DNA of 64,000 nt from Gemmatimonadota bacterium (GTDB lineage: Bacteria > Gemmatimonadota > Gemmatimonadetes > Longimicrobiales > Gaopeijiaceae), in contig JADFSR010000005.1 of the NCBI GenBank assembly GCA_022560615.1, positions 117,224 to 181,223 on the forward strand, read 5' to 3'. A model generated the notes under the pieces. It saw nothing but the letters and a program-made list of their open reading frames with translations. It had not been told where the DNA came from and did not search any database. Of this stretch, positions 50,526 through 59,272 are shown one piece after another. The translations under genes and the position numbers were made by a program. How positions within the stretch are numbered: position 1 is the first letter of the stretch; every line of letters begins with the position of its first letter.

Positions 50526-51572
50526 ATGAGATACGTCGCGGTTTTCTGCGTAGCAGTGCTCGTCCTTACCGGCTTCGGTGGCTGCGGAGGCTCGCAAGCG
50601 GAACAGACGGACGACACCACGCCCGCTGACACCGGTGCGGGATCTGTCCTGAGAGTGGATCCCGCACTGGATGCGATCGTCCCGGCCGACTATCGCATCG
50701 AGAAGCTAGCCGACGGCTTTGCGTTCACCGAAGGTCCGGTCTGGGTTCGCGAGGGCTCCTATCTGCTCTTCAGCGATCTCCGTAGCAACAGAATCCACAA
50801 GTGGGATCCCGCCGAGGGGCTGAGCACGTTCATGGATCCGGTGTTCGAGGGTGACAGCGAAGGCCGGTCTGTCGGCTCCAACGGTCTCAACATCGATTCT
50901 GAAGGGCGCCTGATCCTGCTCGAGCACGGAAACCGTCGCATATCCCGGATCGAAGCGGATGGCAGTCTGACGGTGCTCGTGGACAGCTATCAGGGCAAGC
51001 GCCTCAACAGTCCCAACGATTCTGCGATCAGGTCGGACGGCTGGCTCTATTTCACCGATCCGCCCTACGGGCTCGCTGGACTCGAGGACGATCCTGCCCG
51101 GGAGCTCGATTTCAATGGCATCTACCGGCTCAGCCCGGACGGCGAGCTCGAGCTGCTCGAGAGAAACCAGAGCCGGCCGAACGGAATCGCGTTTTCGCCG
51201 GACGAACAGACTCTTTACGTCGCCAACTCGGATGCCTCGAACAAGGTGTGGATGGCGTACGACGTGCAGGAGGACGGCACGCTAGCAAACGGCCGGGTTT
51301 TCTTCGACGTGAACTCGGAGTCCTCAGAGGGCGCCGCTGACGGTCTCAAGGTCGACGTGGCGGGCAACATCTTCGCGACCGGTCCTGGCGGCGTATGGAT
51401 ATTCGACCCCACCGGCAAGCATCTGGGAACGATCCAGCCCGATGAGGTTCCCGCGAACGTCGCCTGGGGCGACGACGGCAGGACGCTCTACATGACGGCC
51501 CGCACGGGGCTATACCGGATTGAGCTGACTACGCAGGGGACGATCGACCCTACCGCGTTACGCGCACCCTGA
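50526..51572 (+). CDS. SMP-30/gluconolactonase-like lipoprotein
   Basis: 348 aa. Lipobox GFGGC (about C20). The SMP-30 six-bladed fold is seen in AFTEGPVWVREGSYLLFSD (metal-binding Glu), RLNSPNDSAIRSDGWLYFTD (Asn and Asp) and SRPNGIAFSPDEQTLYVANS, the set of residues that hold the catalytic divalent metal. Likely a secreted lactonase acting on sugar lactones, which would suit the sugar dehydrogenases nearby. Its 3' end overlaps the convergent gene by 23 bp. Confidence 0.87.
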   Translation: MRYVAVFCVAVLVLTGFGGCGGSQAEQTDDTTPADTGAGSVLRVDPALDAIVPADYRIEKLADGFAFTEGPVWVREGSYLLFSDLRSNRIHKWDPAEGLSTFMDPVFEGDSEGRSVGSNGLNIDSEGRLILLEHGNRRISRIEADGSLTVLVDSYQGKRLNSPNDSAIRSDGWLYFTDPPYGLAGLEDDPARELDFNGIYRLSPDGELELLERNQSRPNGIAFSPDEQTLYVANSDASNKVWMAYDVQEDGTLANGRVFFDVNSESSEGAADGLKVDVAGNIFATGPGGVWIFDPTGKHLGTIQPDEVPANVAWGDDGRTLYMTARTGLYRIELTTQGTIDPTALRAP

Positions 51573-52533
51573 CATACCCGTTGGTCCAGCAGCACTGGTC
51601 GTTTGAGGTGCTGTCCACCGCTCGAAAGTTGTCCACCTGCGCGCGCAAGATATACTCACCCGGCTCGGAAAATGTCGCGATCACGCTGCCTACGCCCTGC
51701 CCTTCCACAAGAAGGATGCTCTCGGGCCCGGGAGGATTTCGGTTCCTCGCCAGAGCGCGTCGGCCGGCGGCGCTGGTGGAATCCACCACCTCCTCCGGCT
51801 TGGGCAGTGGGTTGGACTCGTGCCGTGTGAACTCGACGTCTCCGGCACTCTGGTACCTGGACCACACCACGCGAAGGGGAATGGGCTCCGCGAAACGATA
51901 ATCGTCGGGATCCCTCTCGGATGGGTCCCTCGCGTTGATCGAGAGGACGATCGGAGATCCTACGGTGGTGGTCAGCGTACGTTCTGCGGCGATACCCCCA
52001 GGTCCCCTGCCCTCCTCGCTGCTCGACTCGAACCAGACGAGTGGGTGGAGGGATCCTTGAGGCCGGATATTCCAGTCCAGCTCGTACGCGCGGGCGTGGG
52101 TTCGGCCGGGCACTCGCATGACCTCGCCGTCCGCGTTGCGGTTGCGAATGTTCCACCAGACGTCCTCATCCTTCCTATCCGCCGGCAGAATCAACGAGAA
52201 CACCCCCCGCTGCCGTCCAGGCAGAAACGTCGTGGGCTGCATCCCGTCGAACTGGGCCACGTCGAGGCGATTATCCTCTCCCACCGGAATCTCCACCACC
52301 GATTCTCGATTCAGATTGAGGTATCCGAACGAGATGGTGTACGTCCCGTCTTCGTTCGCGTACCAGCCCTCAAAGAATGGGATGACGTTTTGTTGCCCAC
52401 CGGAAGGCGGGGGGGGCTGCAAGAGCAAACGGCCATCCGCCGCCTGGGCCCCGAGCGCGGCGGGACCAGCCACGGCGCTGCACAGGAGCAGCGCGAAGGC
52501 CACCCCCCCAACCATCGAACGAAACCTCATCAT
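51550..52533 (-). CDS. Exported protein of unknown function
   Basis: 327 aa from ATG 52533 with AGGGAG upstream. Signal peptide ends AALGAQ. The mature protein is beta-rich (ENEDG-like turn YANEDGTYTISFGYLNLN, SEPGEYILRAQVDN) and has a Cys pair near the end (NDQCCWTNGYVRV). The last part resembles an Ig-like/PKD-like fold. It lies 7 bp downstream of the cytochrome c/PHM-like gene and is probably its operon partner. No enzyme motif is recognised. Confidence 0.6.
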   Translation of the reverse strand: MMRFRSMVGGVAFALLLCSAVAGPAALGAQAADGRLLLQPPPPSGGQQNVIPFFEGWYANEDGTYTISFGYLNLNRESVVEIPVGEDNRLDVAQFDGMQPTTFLPGRQRGVFSLILPADRKDEDVWWNIRNRNADGEVMRVPGRTHARAYELDWNIRPQGSLHPLVWFESSSEEGRGPGGIAAERTLTTTVGSPIVLSINARDPSERDPDDYRFAEPIPLRVVWSRYQSAGDVEFTRHESNPLPKPEEVVDSTSAAGRRALARNRNPPGPESILLVEGQGVGSVIATFSEPGEYILRAQVDNFRAVDSTSNDQCCWTNGYVRVRVTR

Positions 52534-52540
52534 CGGCTCC

Positions 52541-53926
52541 CTAGGAGATGACCGTTGCCTTCTCCTTTCGCTCCTCCACCATCCTCTCGTACCCCTCCTC
52601 ATCGAGGTGGGTCACGGCGAGCCAAAAATGTGACATCTCGTCAGCGGTCCGGCTTCCGTAATCGACCCACTGGTCCGGATCCGGGTTGTTGGGATTGCCC
52701 GACGTGTTGTCGTACCACTGCTTCATGATGAGGACCGCGCCGGTGGGGACCAGGGGTGCCACGTCGTCCTCGTAAATGTGGCTCTGGTGCCACACGGCGC
52801 TCCAGTTGGAAACCATGCTGATCACTTCCGTCCGGCCCGTCTTCGGATAGAAGATCTCCAGGGACGCGGACCGCAGCCGTAGATGGCCGTGCGGCTGGAA
52901 GCTGTCGATGCGGACCGGATGGTCGAACGAGCGGAAGCCCTGGGTCATCTCAATCCCGTTCGGCGGCACTAGGATGTCGCGCTGACCCTCCATGAAGGTG
53001 TAGCTGACCAGGTCCTGCTTGTACTCGTATTCGTAGTCCTCCGGATGCAGCCAGATGGCCAGCTCCACCACGTTGTCTGGGAGCACCGTGTTCGGAGCAA
53101 GGGATCCGAGCCCGCCCGGGTACATATGGATGTCCCAGCGGACCCAAGCGTCCGCGGGGATGGTTCGGCAAACGCCGTCGGGAACGATCTCACCCAGCTT
53201 GCCCATCGCGTACTCGGTCGCTCGGTCTCCCGTCCCGACGAAGGAGCCGTCCTCCTGCCTGATGTGGAACGTGGTGTTGGCGTGGTGGACCACACCCTTC
53301 GCGTCCCCCGAGGGCTTCACCTGTAGGGCCTTGATGCAGCGCTCGCTATCATTTCCCACGGGAGCGAATGGACGATGCCACAGGTCGAGCCCGGAGGCCG
53401 GTACATCGATGGGGGTCGAGGGGATGACCAGGTCCGGCGGACCGAAGTCGGGTGCTAGCGACCAGTCTTCGGTGTCGGGGAGGTTCAGCACCGGAATGTC
53501 GGCCGGATCGCCTAGAGGCGTGCCCTGGTCCACCCATTCAACGATGGTGTTGATGTCCTCATCGGAGAGGCGCCAGTCGTGCTTCAGCTCCTGGATGCCG
53601 ATGTCGTTGTCGTAGTAGTACGGCGGCATGAGGCGGTTGGAGACCTGACGGCGGATGCGCCGAGCGTACCGGCGGGCGTCCTCGTAATCCACCAAATCGA
53701 TGGGACCGATCCCACCTGGCCGGTGACATACCGTACAATTCTTCTGGATGATCGGCGCCACGTCCTTGGCGTACGTCACGTCCACGTCGATACCATCCGC
53801 CGAGGCGAAGGTGACCTGGGCGTGCGCCGCACCTTGGAAAACGACGGTGGCGACGAGCATGAGGGTGGCGGCTCCGATCCAGGGCGTCCACAAGCCCCGA
53901 CGTTCGCTCCGATTCTGCAGCTCCAT
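52541..53926 (-). CDS. Cytochrome c / PHM-like copper monooxygenase fold protein (copy 2)
   Basis: 461 aa; ATG 53926 preferred for GAGAGGAT upstream and a signal peptide ending AAHAQ. Heme motif CTVCH (C64-H68) with a likely Met ligand in RLMPPYYY. Then a PHM-like C-terminal part: VVHHANTTFHI (His pair), WDIHMYPGG, FQPHGHLRLRS (HxH) and DEMSHFWLAVTH. Full length, so it shows what is missing from the partial gene at 1-1110. Probably an exported redox enzyme with heme feeding a copper centre. Substrate unknown. Confidence 0.78.
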   Translation of the reverse strand: MELQNRSERRGLWTPWIGAATLMLVATVVFQGAAHAQVTFASADGIDVDVTYAKDVAPIIQKNCTVCHRPGGIGPIDLVDYEDARRYARRIRRQVSNRLMPPYYYDNDIGIQELKHDWRLSDEDINTIVEWVDQGTPLGDPADIPVLNLPDTEDWSLAPDFGPPDLVIPSTPIDVPASGLDLWHRPFAPVGNDSERCIKALQVKPSGDAKGVVHHANTTFHIRQEDGSFVGTGDRATEYAMGKLGEIVPDGVCRTIPADAWVRWDIHMYPGGLGSLAPNTVLPDNVVELAIWLHPEDYEYEYKQDLVSYTFMEGQRDILVPPNGIEMTQGFRSFDHPVRIDSFQPHGHLRLRSASLEIFYPKTGRTEVISMVSNWSAVWHQSHIYEDDVAPLVPTGAVLIMKQWYDNTSGNPNNPDPDQWVDYGSRTADEMSHFWLAVTHLDEEGYERMVEERKEKATVIS

Positions 53927-53950
53927 GATGATCCTCTCCGTCATGCAGAA

Positions 53951-53982
53951 TGAACTACGCATAAAATGAACTACGCATAAAA
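53951..53982. repeat. Two exact tandem copies of a 16-bp unit
   Basis: The unit TGAACTACGCATAAAA occurs twice back to back in the 299-bp gap before the cytochrome c gene, 25 bp upstream of its start on the minus strand. Read leftward it contains TTTTATGCG, an AT-rich motif in an otherwise GC-rich gap, so the repeat may duplicate a promoter element. The rest of 53927-54225 shows nothing recognisable. Confidence 0.8.
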
Positions 53983-54225
53983 TGTTACGAGCTACCCAGG
54001 TACCTTCCCTGAAGAATAACACCCTTCCGAATCTACGTGCCGATCCGATGGGAAGGCAATTTGTGCGGAGCACGCTAGAAGCATCCTGGGCCACAGGCCG
54101 CTCCTACGAAGGTGGCAGCCCCTGCCTGGACGGCTTCCCCAAAGCCCAATACGATCGAAGCCGGTCCGGAACTGGTACGGCCCTCCCGTACTCTGTAGCA
54201 GGCCGCGAATCATCAGGAGAAATCC

Positions 54226-54832
54226 ATGGGCGATAGTGGTCTCGGCTTCACCATCAGCATCGGCGGGGCCGCCGGCCAGGGAATCGCGACGCCCGGCAAC
54301 ATCCTCGCTCGCATCTTCGCGCGGCGTGGTCTGCATCTATACGCGTACAACGCCTTTCAGTCGATCATCCGGGGCGAGCACATCTTCTTGACGTTGCGCA
54401 CTCGCGACGAGGAGGTGCGCACGCACGGCGGCCCGTGGTCGGAGAACGTAGGCAAGCGCGTCGTGAAGTCACCAAAGGTATACATACGCGACTCCGGAAT
54501 CCGGCACACGCTTCTGGGTCTGGGAGACCCAGAGGCTCTTCTTGGTCATCCGAAGGTGGGCGCGAGCTTCGAGGGTTTGGCGGGACATCCTCGTCATTTC
54601 AGGAGACGACCGCCTAGGATTCGAGGTGAAGCGGACGACCTCGCCCAAGGTGACCAAGTCCATGAGGAGCGCCCGGGAGACGCTTGGCATCGAGCTGGTG
54701 CGTGTCGTCCACGCCGGCCGTGACAGCTATCCTCTTCAAGAGGGTTTCCGCGCGGTGTCGATCCACGAGCTCCTCGACGAGGTGCAGCCGCTCCCCCATC
54801 GAGGCGTTCTCAATCGGGTCCGCGCCGAATAG
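54226..54832 (+). pseudogene. Chimera: 2-oxoacid:ferredoxin oxidoreductase gamma N-terminus joined to a decayed DUF4143 protein
   Basis: ATG 54226 begins a clear gamma-subunit N-terminus (SIGGAAGQGIATPGNILAR, AFQSIIRGEHIFLTLRT) for about 70 residues. At about 54440, in the same frame, it changes to the DUF4143 domain of COG1373-type ATPases (GKRVVKSPKVYIRDSG, LLGHPKVGASFEGL). Then another frame takes over with the DUF4143 end (GDDRLGFEVKRTTSPKVTKS, VHAGRDSYPL, AVSIHELLDEVQ), with about 40 residues missing at the switch. Two deletions thus shaped this piece. Neither partner subunit nor ATPase domain is nearby. Confidence 0.8.
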
Positions 54833-54915
54833 GTTGCCGAACGCAGGACCGTTGCCACTCCGCGTTGCGAGTGGCCGTAATCGTCTCGTTGGGTCTGCAC
54901 GTAGGGAGGTCTCCA

Positions 54916-56331
54916 ATGAAGCTCAGCACGGTGGCGGGTCTGGTCGTCCTGTCGACGGTCGGGCTCGGGGGACTGACGCTCTGGAGGCTGGGCTCCGGTG
55001 CGGTTCGCGGCCCTGAGTTGGACTCGCTCGACGAGCTGGCCGAGCGACTCGCCACGTGCGAGACGCAGGACCCGTGCGCCCACATGGTCTATGTGCGCTC
55101 CCCTGCCATGCCGCTCTCCGAGCTGGGCGTGCCCGAGATCGTCGAAGCCACACGGGCCCTGGACGTCCCGCTCAGCATCCTGCCCGCCCGCACTCTGTTC
55201 GAGCCGGTGGCCGAGCCCAGGCTCGACGCCCTGCGCATGGCTCTGGTCGAGGCAGGGGCCACGGTCCACTTCCCCGCGGTCGTCGTCGTGAACGACGGTG
55301 CGCCAGTGGGCAACGCGTTGGTCGGGTACAAACCCGCCGAGGTCTACGAGTCGATGCTCGGCCGCCGACTCGGGATGCTCGAGGAGGGAGCGCTCACCAC
55401 GCCCGCCGCGCCCGCCGCGCCCGCCGCGGGCGACGTGCCGATGCGCGACGTGGAGCTGCTCGCCACGTACCCGCTACCGAGCCGGCCGGGCGCGTTCTTC
55501 CGGAGGGCTCCGGGCACGCGCTACATCTCCTTCGACTTGGAGGGGGTGGTCTACCTCCACCACCTGGAGTTCAACGAGCGCTTCAGCGCTCCCGGACAGC
55601 TGGACTTCGTGCCGTCGCCGGATGGCGCCTTTTTTGTCACGCCGGGGGCCCGCTATGCCGGGCTCCATTTCTACAGCGCGCGCGAGATCTTCCGGCTCGG
55701 CGCCCAGAGCCAGGCTCGCTCCCTCGCGCCGCTGCTCGTCGACGAGACGCTGCGTGACGAATATCCGTCCGTCGGTATTCTCGATCGCGAGGCGGACGGC
55801 GGCCGCGTCCGCTACCGTGTGCTCACCGCCTGGCGGGAGGGGGCACAGTACCGGGACTACGAGCTCGACTTCGACGGGGCCGGTGAGATTACGGGCATCC
55901 GGGCCCTCAACAGCAAGACGGCCGCGTGCCGGGACATGGAGCTCTCACTGCCGATCCTCTCGAAGGACGGTCGCGAGATGTCGGCACGGGACGAGAAGAC
56001 CGGCACGACGAAGGTGTTCCGGCTCGGCCCGGACGGCGCGTGTCGCGAGGTCTTCGACTCGGGGATGCAGACCACCAAGGCCACCTTCAGCTACGACGGC
56101 GCGCTGCTCGCGTTCGGCTCACGCGACGGAGGGCGGACCGAACTCGGAGATGCGCGTCCGGCCATCTACGTGATGGACCGGCGCACCGGTGAGACGACCC
56201 GCATCCCCCAAAGCACATCCAGGAGCCTGACGATCCCGGAGTTCGTGGGGCCCGACAGCCTGCTGTTCTTGGTCGCGGGCCCGCGGGGAAACGACCCCAG
56301 CGAGCTGCGGCTCGTATGCTGCGTACGCTGA
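54916..56331 (+). CDS. Membrane-anchored protein with TolB/WD40-like propeller, unknown function
   Basis: 471 aa; ATG 54916 with GGGAGG upstream. One N-terminal helix (about 4-22). A thioredoxin-like-looking N-terminal domain (about 35-165) has no CxxC. A PAAPAAPAAG linker follows (near 163-172), then a propeller-like part with TolB-type blades (DFVPSPDGAFFVTPGARYAG, KATFSYDGALLAFGSRDG) ending in LRLVCCVR. No function assigned; it lies 13 bp before the CoA lyase gene. Confidence 0.55.
   Translation: MKLSTVAGLVVLSTVGLGGLTLWRLGSGAVRGPELDSLDELAERLATCETQDPCAHMVYVRSPAMPLSELGVPEIVEATRALDVPLSILPARTLFEPVAEPRLDALRMALVEAGATVHFPAVVVVNDGAPVGNALVGYKPAEVYESMLGRRLGMLEEGALTTPAAPAAPAAGDVPMRDVELLATYPLPSRPGAFFRRAPGTRYISFDLEGVVYLHHLEFNERFSAPGQLDFVPSPDGAFFVTPGARYAGLHFYSAREIFRLGAQSQARSLAPLLVDETLRDEYPSVGILDREADGGRVRYRVLTAWREGAQYRDYELDFDGAGEITGIRALNSKTAACRDMELSLPILSKDGREMSARDEKTGTTKVFRLGPDGACREVFDSGMQTTKATFSYDGALLAFGSRDGGRTELGDARPAIYVMDRRTGETTRIPQSTSRSLTIPEFVGPDSLLFLVAGPRGNDPSELRLVCCVR
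55402..55428 (+). repeat. Three copies of a 9-bp unit coding for Pro-Ala-Ala
   Basis: CCCGCCGCG occurs three times in tandem and encodes the PAA repeats of the linker between the two domains of the surrounding gene. Such in-frame units change linker length by slippage without breaking the frame. Confidence 0.85.
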
Positions 56332-56344
56332 AGGACCGGGGACG

Positions 56345-57184
56345 ATGACGCCGCGGTGCGTTCTCTTCTTCCCGGGCACCCGCCCTGACATGTATGCGAA
56401 GGCGATCGCGTCCGGAGCTGACCAGGTGTGCATGGACCTGGAGGACGCGGTCGCTCCGGAGTCCAAAGAGGAGGCTCGCGCGTCCGCGGTGTCGGTCCTC
56501 GAAGGAGCCGACCTCGATCCGACGCGGTTCATCCTTCGCATCAACAGTCCCGTGACGCCCGAGGGTGACCGCGACCTGGCGGCGCTCAGCGAGCTCGAGA
56601 CGCTTCGCGGTTCGCCCCTGACGCTCATGATTCCAAAGGTCGACTCCCCGGAAGAGCTGGACCACGTCCGGAACAGGGTCAGCGACGGCGTCGGAGTCCT
56701 ATCGCTGATTCCGGTGGTCGAGACGGCCAAGGGGCTCGCCTGTGTGGAAGAGCTGGCCGCGGCGGACTCCGTCTCTGGAATCCTCTTTGGCGGCCTGGAC
56801 CTGAGCATCGACCTGGGCACAGCCCTCGAGTGGGACGCGCTGCTCTACGCCCGCTCCCGCACGGTGCACGCGGCCCGCTTGGGCGGCGTCGGCGCCATCG
56901 ATATGCCCTTCTTGAATGTGTCGGATCGGGACGGACTACGCGAGGAGGCGGGCCGGGTTCGGAAGCTGGGCTTCAAAGGCAAGGCCGCGATCCACCCCGA
57001 CCACGTGGAGGCCGTCCAGGCGGCATTCTCTCCTAGCGAGGACGAGGTGACGCGAGCTCGCCGGGTGACCGAGGCCGCTCGCGAGAGCAAGGGGGTGTTT
57101 ATGCTCGACGGTGTGATGGTGGACCGGCCAGGCATCGAGGCCGCCCGCCGCATCCTGACGTGGGCCGACGCACATGGGCGCTGA
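56345..57184 (+). CDS. HpcH/CitE-family CoA-ester lyase
   Basis: 279 aa. TIM-barrel lyase of the citrate-lyase-beta/malyl-CoA type: RCVLFFPGTRPDMYAKA, CMDLEDAVAPESKEEAR (metal and CoA site), ILRINS (catalytic Arg), IPKVDSPEEL, VVETAKGL (Glu) and FGGLDLSIDLG (Asp ligand). KAAIHPDHVEAVQAAF is the typical C-terminal CoA-contacting helix. It should cleave malyl-, citramalyl- or a similar 3-hydroxyacyl-CoA. The next two genes overlap or abut it, giving a pathway cluster. Confidence 0.9.
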   Translation: MTPRCVLFFPGTRPDMYAKAIASGADQVCMDLEDAVAPESKEEARASAVSVLEGADLDPTRFILRINSPVTPEGDRDLAALSELETLRGSPLTLMIPKVDSPEELDHVRNRVSDGVGVLSLIPVVETAKGLACVEELAAADSVSGILFGGLDLSIDLGTALEWDALLYARSRTVHAARLGGVGAIDMPFLNVSDRDGLREEAGRVRKLGFKGKAAIHPDHVEAVQAAFSPSEDEVTRARRVTEAARESKGVFMLDGVMVDRPGIEAARRILTWADAHGR

Positions 57185-58325
57185 AGTAGACGTCGAACTG
57201 CGGGAGCAGGTCCGCAAGCTCTGTAGTCGGTATCCCTCCGAGTACTGGCAGAAGCTCGATCGCGCGCGCTCGTACCCGGAGGAGTTCGTGCAGGAGCTGA
57301 CGGAGGCAGGATACCTGGCCTGTCTGATTCCCGAGCAGTACGGCGGACCTGGCCTGGAAATCCGGGAAGCCGCGGTGATCCTGGAGGAGATCCACCACTC
57401 GGGAGGAAACGCTGCGGCCTGCCACGCGCAGATGTATATGATGGGCACGCTGCTCCGGCATGGCTCGCCCGAGCAGAAAGCGCGCTGGCTCCCGGACATC
57501 GCCTCCGGCGCTCTCCGGCTACAGGCGTTCGCGGTGACCGAGCCGGACGCCGGATCCGACACGACGCGCATCTCGACGTTCGCCGAGCGGAAGGGCGACC
57601 GGTACATCGTGAACGGAAGGAAGATCTTCATCTCCCGCGTGCAGCACTCGGACTTGATGGTCCTGTTGGCCAGGACGACACCTCGGAACGAGGTCGAGAA
57701 GAAGACCCAGGGCCTGAGCGTTTTCATCGTCGATCTGCGTGAGGCGGGGGACGCGATCGAAGTGCGGCCGGTGGACATGATGATCAACCATGAGACCAAC
57801 GAGGTCTTCTTCGACGATCTGGAGGTCCCTGTCGAGAACCGCATCGGCGAAGAGGGCAAGGGCTTCTCCTACATCCTGAGCGGGATGAACGCCGAGCGCA
57901 TCCTGCTCGCCTCAGAGTCCGTCGGCGACGCGCTCTTCTTCATCGACCGGTGCACAAAATACGCCGGGGAACGCGTGGTCTTCGACCGGCCGATCGGTCA
58001 GAATCAGGGCATCCAGTTCCCCATCGCAAGAGCGTACATCCGTACACAGGGAGCGATGACGGTTCGGGACCGCGCAGTCGCGCTCTACGACGCGGGGGAA
58101 CCCTGCGCCGCCGAGGCCAACATGTGCAAGTTCCTGGCGTCGGAGGTAGCCTGGGAAGCCGCGAACGTCGCGATGGACACCTTCGGAGGATACGGGATGG
58201 CGGAGGAGTTCGGGATCGAACGAAAGTTCCGGGAAGCCCGCCTCTATCTCGTAGCGCCCGTGGCCAACAACCTCGTGCTGAGCTACGTCGGCCAACACGT
58301 TCTGGGCCTTCCCCGTTCGTTCTGA
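57174..58325 (+). CDS. Acyl-CoA dehydrogenase
   Basis: 383 aa, overlapping the lyase gene by 11 bp. Standard ACAD motifs: ARSYPEEFVQELTEAGYLAC, the FAD-binding QAFAVTEPDAGSDTTRIST, and the C-terminal NQGIQFPIARAYI and DTFGGYGMAEEFGIERKFRE, where Glu near GYGMAEE aligns with the catalytic base region. Electrons would go to an electron-transfer flavoprotein not in this window. Substrate is unknown; the neighbours suggest a short dicarboxyl or branched acyl-CoA such as methylsuccinyl-CoA. Confidence 0.9.
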   Translation: MGAEVDVELREQVRKLCSRYPSEYWQKLDRARSYPEEFVQELTEAGYLACLIPEQYGGPGLEIREAAVILEEIHHSGGNAAACHAQMYMMGTLLRHGSPEQKARWLPDIASGALRLQAFAVTEPDAGSDTTRISTFAERKGDRYIVNGRKIFISRVQHSDLMVLLARTTPRNEVEKKTQGLSVFIVDLREAGDAIEVRPVDMMINHETNEVFFDDLEVPVENRIGEEGKGFSYILSGMNAERILLASESVGDALFFIDRCTKYAGERVVFDRPIGQNQGIQFPIARAYIRTQGAMTVRDRAVALYDAGEPCAAEANMCKFLASEVAWEAANVAMDTFGGYGMAEEFGIERKFREARLYLVAPVANNLVLSYVGQHVLGLPRSF

Positions 58326-58331
58326 TTCCGT

Positions 58332-59270
58332 ATGAGCTCACCCGGCTTCCCCGACCTCGAGGCCCGGCTCGGCAAGGAGCGAGTGGAGGAAGAGGTGCTC
58401 TCACTCGGCCAGGCCCAGGGCCTGGCTGCGATGCTGGACCGGGACGCGGCGTCGCTGAAGAACGGAGGGATTCTCCCGGCCGGCTGGCACTGGATCTACT
58501 TCAAGTCGACGGCCGGTCGCTCGGCGCTCGGCCCGGATGGCCATGAGGAACGAGAAGGCTTCTTGCCGAGCCCACTCCCTCGCAGGATGTGGGCGGGTGG
58601 CAGCCTACGGTTCCCAGGCACGCTCCGCATCGGCGAGGCGGCCAGGCGCGTCTCCACGATTCAGTCGATCGAGCACAAGGAGGGCCGTTCCGGCCCGCTC
58701 GTCTTCGTGACCGTGCACCACCAGATCTCCAACCAGGATGGACCCGCGGTGGAGGAAGAACAGAATCTGGTGTATCTGCCGGAGACCCCTCCAGGCAGTG
58801 AGGCCGGCGCAGATGGGGGTCCGCCTGCCGCAGTCTCAGGCGAGCCGGAGTGGAGTGAGGCGTACACGGCGGATGAGATCACCCTCTTCCGGTTCTCTGC
58901 GCTCACCTTCAACGCCCACCGGATCCACTACGACCACCGCTACGCGACCGACGTGGAAGGCTATCCCGGACTCGTGGTGCACGGCCCGCTCCTGGCTTTG
59001 CTTCTCCTGGACGCGGGGATTCGGCACGCGGGTGATGGCTCAGCCGATGTGGTGCCACGGCTCTTCCGATACCGGGCTCTCCGACCCCTCTTCTGCAACG
59101 AGGCGTTCCAACTGGCCGGGCGTCGTGTGGACGACGCAGAGCGAGCGGTTAACGGCCAGCCCCGTCAGCCCGGTGGCGGCGTCATGAAGCTGTGGGCCGC
59201 ACATCCTGAACGGGGCGTCGCGACGGAGGCGGAGCTGGAGGTGGAGGTGGAGGTGGAGGTGGCAGACTAG
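58332..59270 (+). CDS. MaoC/FAS1-like enoyl-CoA hydratase (itaconyl-/mesaconyl-CoA hydratase type)
   Basis: 312 aa, 6 bp after the dehydrogenase gene. Double hotdog architecture: an N-terminal FAS1-like hotdog (RMWAGGSLRFPGTLRIGE, RSGPLVFVTVHHQI) and a C-terminal hotdog with the hydratase-type active-site region RFSALTFNAHRIHYDHRYA and GYPGLVVHGPLLALLLLD. Itaconyl-CoA hydratase and mesaconyl-C4-CoA hydratase share this plan. With the lyase it could hydrate an unsaturated C5-CoA to citramalyl-CoA for cleavage to acetyl-CoA and pyruvate. The C-terminus ends in a Glu-Val repeat from a DNA repeat. Confidence 0.82.
   Translation: MSSPGFPDLEARLGKERVEEEVLSLGQAQGLAAMLDRDAASLKNGGILPAGWHWIYFKSTAGRSALGPDGHEEREGFLPSPLPRRMWAGGSLRFPGTLRIGEAARRVSTIQSIEHKEGRSGPLVFVTVHHQISNQDGPAVEEEQNLVYLPETPPGSEAGADGGPPAAVSGEPEWSEAYTADEITLFRFSALTFNAHRIHYDHRYATDVEGYPGLVVHGPLLALLLLDAGIRHAGDGSADVVPRLFRYRALRPLFCNEAFQLAGRRVDDAERAVNGQPRQPGGGVMKLWAAHPERGVATEAELEVEVEVEVAD
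59237..59260 (+). repeat. Four tandem GGAGGT units before the ABC permease gene
   Basis: GGAGGT is repeated exactly four times at the 3' end of the hydratase gene, coding for the EVEVEVEV tail. Each unit is also a full Shine-Dalgarno sequence, and the last ends 12 bp before the next gene's ATG (59273). The copy number could influence translation of the exporter. Confidence 0.85.
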
Positions 59271-59272
59271 AG

